Origin: Paraburkholderia silvatlantica
Lineage (GTDB): Bacteria; Pseudomonadota; Gammaproteobacteria; Burkholderiales; Burkholderiaceae
Direction of reading: 5' to 3'
Assembly: GCF_003096715.1 (NCBI RefSeq)
Contig: NZ_QEOL01000013.1
Span: forward strand, 124,001 to 188,000
Length of the DNA stretch: 64,000 nucleotides
Part shown: one piece after another, positions 34,372-42,802 of the stretch
Layout: each line of letters starts with the position of its first letter
Position numbering within the stretch: the first letter of the stretch is position 1
Program-made: the position numbers and the translations under genes
The notes under the pieces: model-generated
The model's input: the letters and a program-made list of their open reading frames with translations, nothing else
Database searches by the model: none
Told to the model about the DNA's origin: nothing

Positions 34372-35136
34372 ATGAATGTATTGCAGGACCGCGCGCGCGA
34401 TTGCAGCACGGCGGAATGGGACGCGCGCGTGAAGCTCGCGGCGACATACCGCGTGTTCTACATGCTCGGCTGGCACGAGCTGATCTTCAACCACATCACG
34501 CTGCGCGTACCCGACGCCGCCGACCAGTTGCTGATCAACCCGTTCGGACTCGCTTACGACGAGGTGACGGCGTCGAATCTCGTGAAGATCGATTTTTCCG
34601 GGAGGATCCTCGACGGCAGCCCGTGGCCCGTCAATCCAGCCGGCCTCACGATCCACAGCGCCGTGCATGCGAACGTGCCTGACGCGCATTGCGTCATGCA
34701 CATCCACACAACCGCGAGCGTCGCCGTTGCGTGCATGGAGGACGGCCTCGAGGACAACAACATCTATTCGTCGCAGCTCTACGACAGCGTGACCTACCAC
34801 ACCTTTGAGGGCACGACGGTCCACGATGACGAGAAGGCGCGGATGATCGCGTCGCTCGGCGACAAGCGGCTGATGATCCTGCGCAATCACGGCCTTCTGT
34901 CGCACGGCACGACGCTCGGCCATGCGTTCGTTCTGATCTGGACGCTTAACCGCGCGTGCGAGATCCAGCTAGCGACGCAGTCGATGCGCGGCCACACGCT
35001 GCGTGTCGATCCGCGCATCAGCGAGCGTTCGACGCGCGACGCACTTCAGTTCGATCCGCGTTTCGGCGCCGGGGAGCAGGTGCTCGACGCGCTGATTCGC
35101 CGGCTCGACCGCAGCGACACGAGCTATCGCCAGTAG
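34372..35136 (+). CDS. class II aldolase/adducin family protein
   Basis: A 254-residue class II aldolase. The metal ligands are visible as HIHTT (about residues 107-109) and a later His in GLLSHGTTLGHAF (about 170-180); the N-terminal NHITLRVP block (about 40) is also typical. The family catalyses retro-aldol cleavage or decarboxylation of hydroxyacid or phosphosugar substrates, and some members act on aromatic side-chain intermediates. A TGGAGG ribosome binding site precedes it. It is divergent from the FMN dehydrogenase, suggesting successive steps on one 2-hydroxyacid intermediate. Confidence 0.85.
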   Translation: MNVLQDRARDCSTAEWDARVKLAATYRVFYMLGWHELIFNHITLRVPDAADQLLINPFGLAYDEVTASNLVKIDFSGRILDGSPWPVNPAGLTIHSAVHANVPDAHCVMHIHTTASVAVACMEDGLEDNNIYSSQLYDSVTYHTFEGTTVHDDEKARMIASLGDKRLMILRNHGLLSHGTTLGHAFVLIWTLNRACEIQLATQSMRGHTLRVDPRISERSTRDALQFDPRFGAGEQVLDALIRRLDRSDTSYRQ

Positions 35137-35196
35137 CCCGGCGACTTCACACAAGTATTACTTCGCCGATGCTTCGCGCCGTGAGTGTGCGAAGCA

Positions 35197-36123
35197 TCAC
35201 GCGCGCTCGGCGAACATCTCGATCAACGTAGTGCGCAACCAGCGGATGCCTGCGTCGCTTGCGAAGCGCGCGTGCGTGTGGACGCGCACGTCGATGGGCG
35301 GCAGGTCGAACGGCAGCTTCAGCAGCCGGAATGCGCGCGCCCGGTTGAAACGCTCAGCGATGCTGCGCGGAAAGATCACCGCGAGATCCGTCTGCCGGAC
35401 GATTTCGGGCGCCACCGTGAAATGCGGCAGACGCAGCACGATATCGCGCACGAGCCCGGCGCCGGCGAGCCATTGCTCGATCAGGCGGTGGCCGGTCGCG
35501 TCGGTGCTCGCGTATACATAGCGAAGCCCCGCGAGATCCTCCTTCATCACCTTGCGCGCCGCGAGCGGATGACCCGTGCGCAGCAGGCACACGTGCTCGT
35601 CGTCGAACAGGTGGTCGCTCACGCAGCCGTCACCGAGCCCCGGCACGTAGCCGAGCGCGAGATCGAGCTCGCCCGCGCGCATCGCCGCGCCCACCGATTC
35701 CGCCGGTAGCGGCACGATCTCGAAGCGGATGCCGGGCGCGCTGCGATCGAGCGCCGCCAGCAGCGGCGGCAAAAAAAAGAACTCCGACATGTCCGACATC
35801 GACACGCGAAACACGCGCGATGCGCTCGCCGCGTCGAAGCGCCCGTGCGCCTGCACGGCCTGCGTGATTATGCCGAACGCCTCGTCGAGCGGCCCGTGCA
35901 GACGCACGGCCGCTTCCGTCGGCACCATGGTCTGCGGCGTGCGCACGAACAGGGGATCGTCGAATTGCTCGCGCAGCCGGCGCAGTGCGTGGCTCACGGC
36001 GGGCTGCGTGAGGCCGAGCCGCTCGCCCGCGGCGGTGAGGCTGCGCAGGTCCCAGATCGCGAGAAAGACGCGCAGCAGGTTCAGATCGGGCAGACCGCCA
36101 TTCGTGTGCTTCATGGTGTGCAT
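35197..36123 (-). CDS. LysR-family regulator divergent from iacA
   Basis: A roughly 308-residue LysR regulator (start at 36123 or 36114). The winged HTH lies at about residues 12-70 (DLNLLRVFLAIWDLRSLTAAGERLGLTQPAVSHALRRLRE). The effector domain is of the same type as the LysR at 59.9 kb, with which it shares FRVSMSD/FRLSLSD, LP.FVA and related blocks. It is divergent from iacA, so it probably activates iacAG in response to indole-3-acetate or an intermediate. Burkholderiaceae iac clusters are known to use LysR regulators where Pseudomonas uses a MarR-type IacR. Confidence 0.82.
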   Translation of the reverse strand: MHTMKHTNGGLPDLNLLRVFLAIWDLRSLTAAGERLGLTQPAVSHALRRLREQFDDPLFVRTPQTMVPTEAAVRLHGPLDEAFGIITQAVQAHGRFDAASASRVFRVSMSDMSEFFFLPPLLAALDRSAPGIRFEIVPLPAESVGAAMRAGELDLALGYVPGLGDGCVSDHLFDDEHVCLLRTGHPLAARKVMKEDLAGLRYVYASTDATGHRLIEQWLAGAGLVRDIVLRLPHFTVAPEIVRQTDLAVIFPRSIAERFNRARAFRLLKLPFDLPPIDVRVHTHARFASDAGIRWLRTTLIEMFAERA

Positions 36124-36237
36124 TATTGGTGCGAATTTGACGCGACGTAGGGCGAATCCTATCGTAGGCCCATGCACGGCCGCGCATTGCGATGCGTGGC
36201 CGCCCCCGGCCGGCAGGCCCTCGACGGAGCTTCATCG

Positions 36238-37437
36238 ATGAATCTTATTGACACCGAACCGTCTGCATTCCAGACGAATGCGTCGATGTCCGAAACAACG
36301 GGCGATGCGCTTGACCTCGATACCGTGATTGCTGAGATTGCCGCGCGTCGCGACGAATTCGACGCGCTGTCGCACGTACCACGCGACATGATCGCAAAGA
36401 TGAAGCGCGCCCGCATTTTCCGCGCGAGCACGCCGAAGCGCTTCGGCGGCGACGCGCTGCCGCCGCACGAGTTCCTGCGCGTGCTCGAGCGCATCGCAAT
36501 CGCCGACGGTTCGGCTGCGTGGGTCGCGGCGTTCGGCTCGGCGAACGTCTATCTGGCCGCGCTGCCGCTTGAAACGCAGCGCCGCATCTACGCTGACGGT
36601 CCGGACCAGGTGTTCGCGGGCGGCCTCTACCCGCTGCAGCCGGCAACGCCCGAGCCGGGCGGCTGGCGCGTGAGCGGCCAGTGGCATTTCGCGAGCGGTT
36701 GCAAAGGCGCGGACTGGATCGGCGTCGGCATCGGGGGCACGCCACCGGGCGGCCCCGGCCCGAACGCGGGCAAGCCATTGACGGCCGTGTTTCCGGCGAG
36801 CGAGGTCGAGATCGTCGATAACTGGAACGTCGTCGGCATGCAGGGCACGGGCAGCCACGACCTGCGTCTGCGCGGCCAGTATGTTGCGGACGCCTGGACT
36901 TTCGTGCGCGGCGGCGGGGCGCTCGTCGACGAGCCGCTCTATCGCTATCCGGCCGTCTCGTACCAGGCAGAGGTGCACGCGGCCGTGAACGTGGGGCTCG
37001 CGCGCGCCGCGCTCGATCTGCTTGCCGAGATGTCCGGCGGCACGAAGACGACGACGGGCGCGCCGCGTCTGGCTGATCGTGCGTATTTCCGCATCGAGCT
37101 CGGCAAGGCCGAGGCGCAATGGCGCAGCGCGCGCGCGTTCTTCTACGAGGCAGCGGAAAGCGCGTGGGACACGGTCGTCGCAGGCGATCCGCTTGCGCCC
37201 GCCGCGGCGAACCTGCTGCGGCTCAGCGCGACGCACGCGGCGCACGTATCGGCGGATGTGGTGCAGCTTGCCTACCGGCTCGGGGGTATCGCCGCGATTT
37301 ATCGCGGCAATCGCCTGCAACAGTTCGTGCGCGATGCGATGGTCGTTACGCAGCACGGCTTTCTCGGCGAGGCGACCTACGACGGCGCGGGCGCCATCTT
37401 CGCCGGCATTGCGCCCGCCATTACGCCCTATCCGTGA
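36238..37437 (+). CDS. iacA: flavin-dependent monooxygenase, indole-3-acetate hydroxylase type
   Basis: A 399-residue group D flavin monooxygenase of the acyl-CoA dehydrogenase fold (HsaA/DszC-like). The N-terminal helical block ends in RFGGDALPPHEFLRVLERIAIADGSAAWV, the middle barrel contains WHFASGCKGADWIGV, and the C-terminal bundle has RLGGIAAIYRGNRLQQFVRDAMV. It uses reduced flavin from the next gene's product to hydroxylate its substrate. In the iac pathway this is the first attack on indole-3-acetate. The symbol rests on the set of iac-type genes around it; another indole or phenol substrate is possible. Ribosome binding site GGAG, start 36238. Confidence 0.7.
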   Translation: MNLIDTEPSAFQTNASMSETTGDALDLDTVIAEIAARRDEFDALSHVPRDMIAKMKRARIFRASTPKRFGGDALPPHEFLRVLERIAIADGSAAWVAAFGSANVYLAALPLETQRRIYADGPDQVFAGGLYPLQPATPEPGGWRVSGQWHFASGCKGADWIGVGIGGTPPGGPGPNAGKPLTAVFPASEVEIVDNWNVVGMQGTGSHDLRLRGQYVADAWTFVRGGGALVDEPLYRYPAVSYQAEVHAAVNVGLARAALDLLAEMSGGTKTTTGAPRLADRAYFRIELGKAEAQWRSARAFFYEAAESAWDTVVAGDPLAPAAANLLRLSATHAAHVSADVVQLAYRLGGIAAIYRGNRLQQFVRDAMVVTQHGFLGEATYDGAGAIFAGIAPAITPYP

Positions 37438-37440
37438 GCG

Positions 37441-37968
37441 ATGGAGACAGTCATGCTTCCACCCGGGCGCGCGGCGTTTCGCGACGCGATGGCGCATCTG
37501 TCGGCGGCCGTCAACATCGTCACGACGGGCGGCCCGCACGGACGATGCGGCATCACCGCGAGCGCGGTCTGTTCGGTGACCGATTCGCCGCCGACGATGC
37601 TCGCGTGCATCAACCGCTCGAGCCCGCTTCACGACATCCTGGCGGGCAACGGCGCCATCTGCATCAACGTGCTGCCGGCCGACCGGCAGGAGCTGGCGCG
37701 GCATTTCGCGGGGCTTACGGGCCTGCCCATGAGCGCGCGCTTCGACGCGCAATCGTGGCACGAGGGCCGGCTCGGCGTGCCTGTGCTCGTCGATGCGCTC
37801 GCGAGCATCGAAGGACGCATCGTCGAGATGAAGGCAGTCGGCTCGCATTCGGTGGTGTTCGTCGAGGTCGAGCAGATCGCGCTGCGCGGCGAGGGCGACG
37901 GCCTGATCTACTTCGATCGGGGCTTCCATCGCCTGTCGCGCGCCGCGCGGCCTGACACCGCGCCCTGA
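37441..37968 (+). CDS. iacG: flavin reductase of the two-component monooxygenase
   Basis: A 175-residue flavin reductase of the HpaC type. The split-barrel flavin site shows as NIVTTGGPHGRCGITASAVCSVTDSPPTMLACINRSS (residues about 23-60), with GDGLIYFDRGFHRL at the end. It reduces FMN or FAD with NADH for iacA, from which it is separated by three bases. It is convergent with the EthD gene. In known iac clusters this function is IacG. Confidence 0.75.
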   Translation: METVMLPPGRAAFRDAMAHLSAAVNIVTTGGPHGRCGITASAVCSVTDSPPTMLACINRSSPLHDILAGNGAICINVLPADRQELARHFAGLTGLPMSARFDAQSWHEGRLGVPVLVDALASIEGRIVEMKAVGSHSVVFVEVEQIALRGEGDGLIYFDRGFHRLSRAARPDTAP

Positions 37969-37976
37969 GCACGCCC

Positions 37977-37994
37977 CGGGCGCGGTGTCGCCCG
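37977..37994. terminator. bidirectional hairpin between iacG and the EthD gene
   Basis: CGGGCG and CGCCCG form perfect 6-base arms with a six-base loop in the 30-base gap between convergent stop codons. No T-run is present. Confidence 0.4.
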
Positions 37995-37998
37995 AGCG

Positions 37999-38712
37999 TC
38001 AAAACACATGCGCGACGCTGCACATCGGGAAGTGCAGTGTCGTTCCGCCGAACGGCGGAAAGCGCCCGAAATCCTCGCGCATCGTGTGGCGCACGGGTGA
38101 GGCCAGCGCGGCCTGTAACGCCTGCGGCGAATCGAACACCACCTTGTTGCGTTGCATCGCCTGCGCGCGCACGCCGGACAGCGTGCCGCGATAGTCGACG
38201 CGCGTATAGATCTCGATTTCGCGAATGCCGGGGAACCGCCCCATGATCGGCGGATGGTGATCGAGATAGTGCGCGAGCCAGGCGTTGAAATCGTCAGCCG
38301 GGCCCTCGTAGCTCACCAGATAGGTGCAGTGTTCGCCGTCGACGGACGCCGACGGCTCCGGCACCGGAAAGCGGCGTACCGCCATCGCCTGGTGCGTGAG
38401 CCGCGCATCGGCGAGCACCGGAAAGCGCGCAGCGTCGGCGAACGGGTGCGCGGCGCCGCCATCGCGCAACGCGTCTTCGAGCCTGCCGAGATCGTCGAAA
38501 TAAAGCTGCAGCGCGCAGCGTGGCGGCGCGCCGTCGTGCAGATACGGATCGTGTGCGCCGCCGGGCAGTGGCGTATGCACGACAAGGCGTTTGAGCCCGC
38601 TCATCGTCGCGGCGTGCTCGGCGATGGCGGCGGTGTCGGCGGTCGTCGCGGCCCTGGCCGGCGAAGTGCAGGGCGGGGCGATCAGAAAGAGGCAGACGTC
38701 CATGAGGCGCAT
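37999..38712 (-). CDS. EthD-domain dimeric alpha-beta barrel protein
   Basis: A 237-residue protein made of two ferredoxin-like alpha-beta barrel halves: about residues 1-115, and about 120-237 with YLVSYEGPADDFNAWLAHYLDHHPPIMGRFPGIREIEIYTRVD. The second half is a clear EthD pattern. EthD-type proteins occur in aromatic, ether and polyketide pathways as cyclases, isomerases or oxygenases of small rings, often with unknown chemistry. It reads away from the palindrome at 38.77 kb, shared with the SRPBCC gene. Confidence 0.72.
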   Translation of the reverse strand: MRLMDVCLFLIAPPCTSPARAATTADTAAIAEHAATMSGLKRLVVHTPLPGGAHDPYLHDGAPPRCALQLYFDDLGRLEDALRDGGAAHPFADAARFPVLADARLTHQAMAVRRFPVPEPSASVDGEHCTYLVSYEGPADDFNAWLAHYLDHHPPIMGRFPGIREIEIYTRVDYRGTLSGVRAQAMQRNKVVFDSPQALQAALASPVRHTMREDFGRFPPFGGTTLHFPMCSVAHVF

Positions 38713-38772
38713 TCCGTTTCAGGGAGAGGGCGACGTCGATCTTCGTGCTTGACGCCACAGTTGGACCATCAT

Positions 38773-38788
38773 AATCTGAATTCAGAAT
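38773..38788. promoter_or_regulatory. shared palindrome site 2 (operator)
   Basis: AATCTGAATTCAGAAT (15 of 16 to the consensus) lies in the divergent gap between the EthD and SRPBCC genes, 61 bases from the EthD start. Confidence 0.65.
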
Positions 38789-38869
38789 GTTGAAAAAAAG
38801 GTCGGTGTGCTGCACGAACTGTCGTCGCGCAGCCGCTTTTTTTTCTCGCTGACAGAAAAGGATAACCTC

Positions 38870-39337
38870 GTGATCGATGCGCATTGTCATAGCAGCAGCA
38901 TCCTCGTACGGACCGACGCCGCCCGCGCGTTCCGGCTCATGGCGGACGGCGAGCGGCAGGGCCGCTGGGCACTCGGCAGCTGGCGCCGCCGGCAGGTCGC
39001 CGACACCACGTTCGTCGGCGAATCGGTGTTCAGCGGTTTGCCGACCTGGGTGCGTCTACATGTGGACCCGGCGCGTCTTGCCGTCGATTACGACGTGGCC
39101 GCGACCGAGTCGGGACTGCGTTTTCGCAATGCCGCGCGCGTGCTCGATGGGTCGGCGCTGGGACATCCGCCCGGCACGGCCCTCGTCACGCTGTTCACGT
39201 GGCGGCTCGCGGACCAGAGCGATGACGCGTGGGCGCAGATCTGCTCGACGCACGAGACCGAAATGTTCCTGATTCGCGCGCTGCTCGAATCGGGCCGGGA
39301 CGGAGGCGAGGGCGACGAGGATCGTACGCCATCCTGA
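38870..39337 (+). CDS. SRPBCC-family protein
   Basis: A 155-residue START/SRPBCC helix-grip protein. I start at the GTG at 38870, preceded by AAAAGGA at the right distance; the frame is open back to 38807. The N-terminal strand and helix (HCHSSSILVRTDAARAFRLMADGERQGRWALG) and long C-terminal helix (HETEMFLIRALLESG) are typical. The family binds small hydrophobic ligands and includes cyclases and hydratases. The role here is unknown, but it lies between two copies of the palindrome. Confidence 0.65.
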   Translation: MIDAHCHSSSILVRTDAARAFRLMADGERQGRWALGSWRRRQVADTTFVGESVFSGLPTWVRLHVDPARLAVDYDVAATESGLRFRNAARVLDGSALGHPPGTALVTLFTWRLADQSDDAWAQICSTHETEMFLIRALLESGRDGGEGDEDRTPS

Positions 39338-39427
39338 CGCGCGCGGCGTCGCGCATGAGCGGCCGCTGTCGCGCGGCGGCGCCGACGGCGCTCGCAAAAT
39401 CGCTTGACGCTAAATTTGAAACCCCAT

Positions 39428-39443
39428 ATTCTGAATTCAGAAT
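39428..39443. promoter_or_regulatory. shared palindrome site 3 (perfect operator)
   Basis: A perfect ATTCTGAATTCAGAAT 16-base palindrome, 68 bases before the start of the HpcH/HpaI aldolase gene that heads the long catabolic/transport operon. Confidence 0.7.
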
Positions 39444-39511
39444 TTTTCGCGGTAACAATCGAATTGCAGCCGTGCTTCCAGAAACGTCGATCATCGCCCA
39501 GCCACCATCCG

Positions 39512-40276
39512 ATGCCAAACCGTCCCGAAGTTTTCGATCCGCCAAAACCCAAGACCTTGCATGAACTGTTTGCCACCGGGCGGCGTCTTTCGTGTGCCTG
39601 GTTTTCGGTCGGCAGCGCGACGCTGTTCGAGATCGGCGCCGCCGCGCGCCCGGACCTCGCGGTGATCGACCGTCAGCACGGTCTCTGGGACCGTGGGGCG
39701 ATGGAGGCCGCCATCGGGCTTGTGCGGTATCAGTTGCCCGTGGTCGTGCGCGTTGCCGAGAACTCGGCGCATGCCATCGCCGAGGCACTCGACGCCGGTG
39801 CCGCGTCGGTGCTCGTGCCGCTCGTCGAAAGCGCCGACGAGGCGCGCCGTGCCGTCGCGCATGGGCGCTATCCGCCGTTCGGCGCGCGCTCGGGCGGCGG
39901 CGTGCGGCCGCTGCTCGCCGGGCTCGCGGCAATGAAGGCCGACGGCGAACGCATCTCGATCGGCGTGATGATCGAAACGGTGGCCGGCGTCGAACAGGTG
40001 GAGGCGATCGCCGCGGTGCAAGGGCTCGGCTATCTGTTTGTCGGCACCGGCGATCTCGCGCTGTCGCGCAACGGCGCGCCCGGCGCCATCGAGCGCGACT
40101 GTTCTCGCATCCTGGCCGCCGCGCATGCACACGGCTTGCCGTGCGGTATCTTCACCGGCGACGAAGCCGATGCTTGCGCGCAGCTGGCCAACGGCTTCGA
40201 CTTCGCGGTCGTGGCCAACGACATCGACGTGGTGCGCGGCGGCTTCGAGCGCGCCGTCGCCGCGCTGCGGGCATAG
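39512..40276 (+). CDS. HpcH/HpaI-family aldolase
   Basis: A 254-residue metal-dependent class II aldolase. Family motifs are VIDRQHGLWDRGAMEAAI (usually DxEHG, here DRQHG), the metal-binding stretch IGVMIETVAGVEQVEAI, and FVGTGDLALSRNG. It cleaves a 4-hydroxy-2-oxoacid type substrate to pyruvate (or glyoxylate) and an aldehyde. The ATG at 39512 gives the family length. It is the first gene of an operon that continues through the FAD oxidoreductase and the ABC transporter, with nine bases to the next start. Confidence 0.84.
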   Translation: MPNRPEVFDPPKPKTLHELFATGRRLSCAWFSVGSATLFEIGAAARPDLAVIDRQHGLWDRGAMEAAIGLVRYQLPVVVRVAENSAHAIAEALDAGAASVLVPLVESADEARRAVAHGRYPPFGARSGGGVRPLLAGLAAMKADGERISIGVMIETVAGVEQVEAIAAVQGLGYLFVGTGDLALSRNGAPGAIERDCSRILAAAHAHGLPCGIFTGDEADACAQLANGFDFAVVANDIDVVRGGFERAVAALRA

Positions 40277-40285
40277 GAGCCAGCG

Positions 40286-41764
40286 ATGAGCGAAGCATTT
40301 CGCCCGGCCATCCCGGCCGAAGCTCCGTCCGTCGATTCGCACGTGAGCGTCGGGAAACTGCTCGACGCACTCGGCTCCGATCTCGTTACGCTCGGCGCCG
40401 GGCTCGGCACTCGCCGCTACTGCGACTGGAGCGGTACGCCGGGCGCCGTGCCGCTCGCGCTGATCCGCCCGCGCTCGACGGCCGACGTCTCGCGCGCGCT
40501 CGCGTTGTGCCACCGGCTCGGCCAGCCCGTCGTCATTCAGGGCGGACTCACCGGGCTCGCCGGCGGCGCGAACCTGCAGGGCGGCGAAGTCGCGCTCAGT
40601 CTCGAAAGGATGAATGCGATCGAGGAGGTCGACGTCGTCTCCGGCACGATCACCGTGGAGGCGGGCGCGATCCTGCAGCGCGTGCAGGAAGCCGCCGATG
40701 CCGCCGGCATGATGTTCCCGCTCGATCTCGGCGCGCGCGGCAGCTGCACGATCGGGGGCAACCTCGCGACGAACGCGGGTGGCAACCGCGTGATCCGCTA
40801 CGGCATGGCGCGCGAGCAGGTGCTCGGCGTCGAGGCCGTGCTCGCGGACGGCACCGTGATCGGCGACATGCACAAGATGATCAAGAACAACAGCGGCTAT
40901 GACCTCAAGCAGTTGCTGGTCGGCAGCGAGGGCACGCTCGCCGTTATCACGCGCGCGACGCTCAAGCTCGCGCCGCGCCCGGCCAGTCTGCTGACCGCCT
41001 GGTGCGGGCTGCCCGACTATGCGGCCGTCACGCGGCTGCTGCACTACGCGCGCGCAAATCTGTCGGGCGGCGTGTCGGCGTTTGAGGTGATGTGGCCGAG
41101 CTATTACGACTACGTGCTCGAACGCGTCGCCGGCCTGCGCAAGCCACTCGACACGCGCCACGCGTATTACGTGTTGCTCGAAAGCCCGGCCTCGGACGCG
41201 CCTCGCGACGCCGCAGGGTTCGAAGACACACTGGCCGAAATGCTTGCCGAAGGCGTCGTCGAAAACGCCGTCATCGCGAGTTCGCACGCCGATGCTGCCC
41301 GCTTCTGGGCGGTGCGCGACGCGCCGGCCGAGTTTCCCGTCCTCATGCCGGGGCTGATCGGCTTTGACATCGGCTTTTCGACCGCCGACATCGGCGCGGT
41401 GGCCGACGCGTGCGAGGCGCTGCTGCGCGCGCGCTGGCCTGACATGACGACACTCGTCTACGGCCATCTCGGCGACGGCAACCTCCACGTGATCGCCCAT
41501 CTCGCCGACGCGCCGCCCGATCTCTCCGACGAGGTCGACGCTGCCGTCTACGAACTCACGCGCGCCTGGCGCGGCGCAGTGTCGGCCGAACATGGCATCG
41601 GCAGCAAGAAGCGCCCGTGGCTGGGCCACACGCGCGACGCCGGCGCGCTTCAGACAATGCGTGCCATCAAGCGCGCGCTCGATCCCGCCGGGCTGCTGAA
41701 TCCGGGCAAAGTGCTCGAATCCGTCGCCCGGTCCTCGTCCGCCAATCTTCCGGGAGCGTGGTGA
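40286..41764 (+). CDS. FAD-linked oxidoreductase (GlcD/D-2-hydroxyacid dehydrogenase type)
   Basis: A 492-residue VAO-fold flavoprotein. The FAD-binding half contains VVIQGGLTGLAGGANLQGGEVALSLERMN (about 75-105) and MMFPLDLGARGSCTIGGNLATNAGG (about 138-162). The C-terminal half has the metal-site pattern VYGHLGDGNLHV (about 390-400) and SAEHGIGSKKRPWL near residue 430. It oxidises a 2-hydroxyacid to the 2-oxoacid, passing electrons to the chain or ETF. In an operon with an aldolase it may supply or remove the aldolase's oxoacid. Confidence 0.85.
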   Translation: MSEAFRPAIPAEAPSVDSHVSVGKLLDALGSDLVTLGAGLGTRRYCDWSGTPGAVPLALIRPRSTADVSRALALCHRLGQPVVIQGGLTGLAGGANLQGGEVALSLERMNAIEEVDVVSGTITVEAGAILQRVQEAADAAGMMFPLDLGARGSCTIGGNLATNAGGNRVIRYGMAREQVLGVEAVLADGTVIGDMHKMIKNNSGYDLKQLLVGSEGTLAVITRATLKLAPRPASLLTAWCGLPDYAAVTRLLHYARANLSGGVSAFEVMWPSYYDYVLERVAGLRKPLDTRHAYYVLLESPASDAPRDAAGFEDTLAEMLAEGVVENAVIASSHADAARFWAVRDAPAEFPVLMPGLIGFDIGFSTADIGAVADACEALLRARWPDMTTLVYGHLGDGNLHVIAHLADAPPDLSDEVDAAVYELTRAWRGAVSAEHGIGSKKRPWLGHTRDAGALQTMRAIKRALDPAGLLNPGKVLESVARSSSANLPGAW

Positions 41765-42783
41765 TGTTGCGGCTCGTGTCCACCGTACTGTTGCGCCGGC
41801 TGGCGGCGGCGATTCCGACGCTGCTGATGCTGTCGCTGATCGTCTTCGTCGTGCTGCGGCTGATCCCCGCCGACCCGCTCGCGATGATGCTGCCTCCCAA
41901 CGCGACGCCGGCCGACGCCGCCGCGCTGCGCCACCAGCTCGGCCTCGACAAGCCGATCGCGGCGCAGTTCGCGATCTGGCTCGCAAACGCGCTGCACGGC
42001 AATCTCGGCGCGTCGATCTCGTTCCAGCAGCCGGTTGCAACCCTGATCGGCTCGACGCTGCCGGCCACGCTCGAGCTGTGTCTGACCGCGCTTCTGCTCT
42101 CGCTCGCCATCAGCGTGCCGGGCGGCGTGCTGGCGTACTCTGTGGTCGAGCGGCGCGCGGAATTCCCGGTCGGCCTTGGCGTGGTGCTGATGCAGTCGGT
42201 GCCGTCGTTCCTCTGGGCGCTGCTGCTGATCGCGCTGTTCGGCGTCTGGCTGCCGGTGCTGCCGTTCTCGGGCCGCGTCGGCGATGGCATCCCGATGCCG
42301 CATCTGAGCGGCTTCCTGCTCGTCGATTTCCTGCTCAAGGGCGACTGGCGCGATTGGCTGAGCACGGCCAGCCATCTCGTGCTGCCGTCGTTCGCGCTCG
42401 CGTTCGGCTTTGCGCCGCTCGTGATTCGCGTGCTGCGCTCGAGCCTGCTCGATCAGCGCAACGAGCCGTATGTCGGCGTCGCGCGGCTGCGCGGGCTGTC
42501 CGAACGGCGCATCCTGTGGCGCCACATGCTGAAGAACGCCGCGTTGCCGGCGCTGACGATGATCGGCGTGCAGTTCGGCTTCCTGCTCGGCGGCGCGCTG
42601 CTCGTCGAGATGATTTTTTCGTTTCCCGGTGTCGGCAACCTGATGGTGCAGGCCGTGCGCAACAACGATCTCGTGCTGATCCAGGGCATCGCGGTCGTGT
42701 TCTGCGCGCTGATGCTCGTCATCAATGCGATCGTCGACACGCTGTACGTGATCATGAATCCGCGCCTGCGCAAGGTTGCCTGA
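41764..42783 (+). CDS. oligopeptide-type ABC transporter permease (DppB-like)
   Basis: A 339-residue inner-membrane permease with about six hydrophobic segments. The DppB hallmark is the inner loop HMLKNAALPALTMIGVQFGFLLGGALLVEMIFSFPGVG near residue 255, with the EAA-type loop ahead of it. It starts at 41764, sharing a base with the upstream stop (TGATG). Together with the DppC-like gene it forms the channel of an importer whose binding protein is probably the one at 51.5 kb. Confidence 0.87.
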   Translation: MLRLVSTVLLRRLAAAIPTLLMLSLIVFVVLRLIPADPLAMMLPPNATPADAAALRHQLGLDKPIAAQFAIWLANALHGNLGASISFQQPVATLIGSTLPATLELCLTALLLSLAISVPGGVLAYSVVERRAEFPVGLGVVLMQSVPSFLWALLLIALFGVWLPVLPFSGRVGDGIPMPHLSGFLLVDFLLKGDWRDWLSTASHLVLPSFALAFGFAPLVIRVLRSSLLDQRNEPYVGVARLRGLSERRILWRHMLKNAALPALTMIGVQFGFLLGGALLVEMIFSFPGVGNLMVQAVRNNDLVLIQGIAVVFCALMLVINAIVDTLYVIMNPRLRKVA

Positions 42784-42802
42784 GCGCCCCGAGTCCGTTC
42801 CC

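Noticed and set aside
36238..37437. iacA as an ordinary acyl-CoA dehydrogenase
   Set aside because: It lacks the acyl-CoA catalytic Glu motif, has HsaA-like C-terminal features and is paired three bases from an HpaC-type flavin reductase, which marks it as a monooxygenase.
36232..37929. Minus-strand open frame of about 565 codons
   Set aside because: Antisense to iacA and iacG, which have clear motifs. The translation is low-complexity Arg/His-rich.
39491..42040. Minus-strand open frame of about 849 codons
   Set aside because: It runs antisense across the HpcH/HpaI aldolase, FAD oxidoreductase and permease genes. The GC-rich third-position bias keeps stops rare on the other strand; its Arg/Gly/His-rich translation has no domain.
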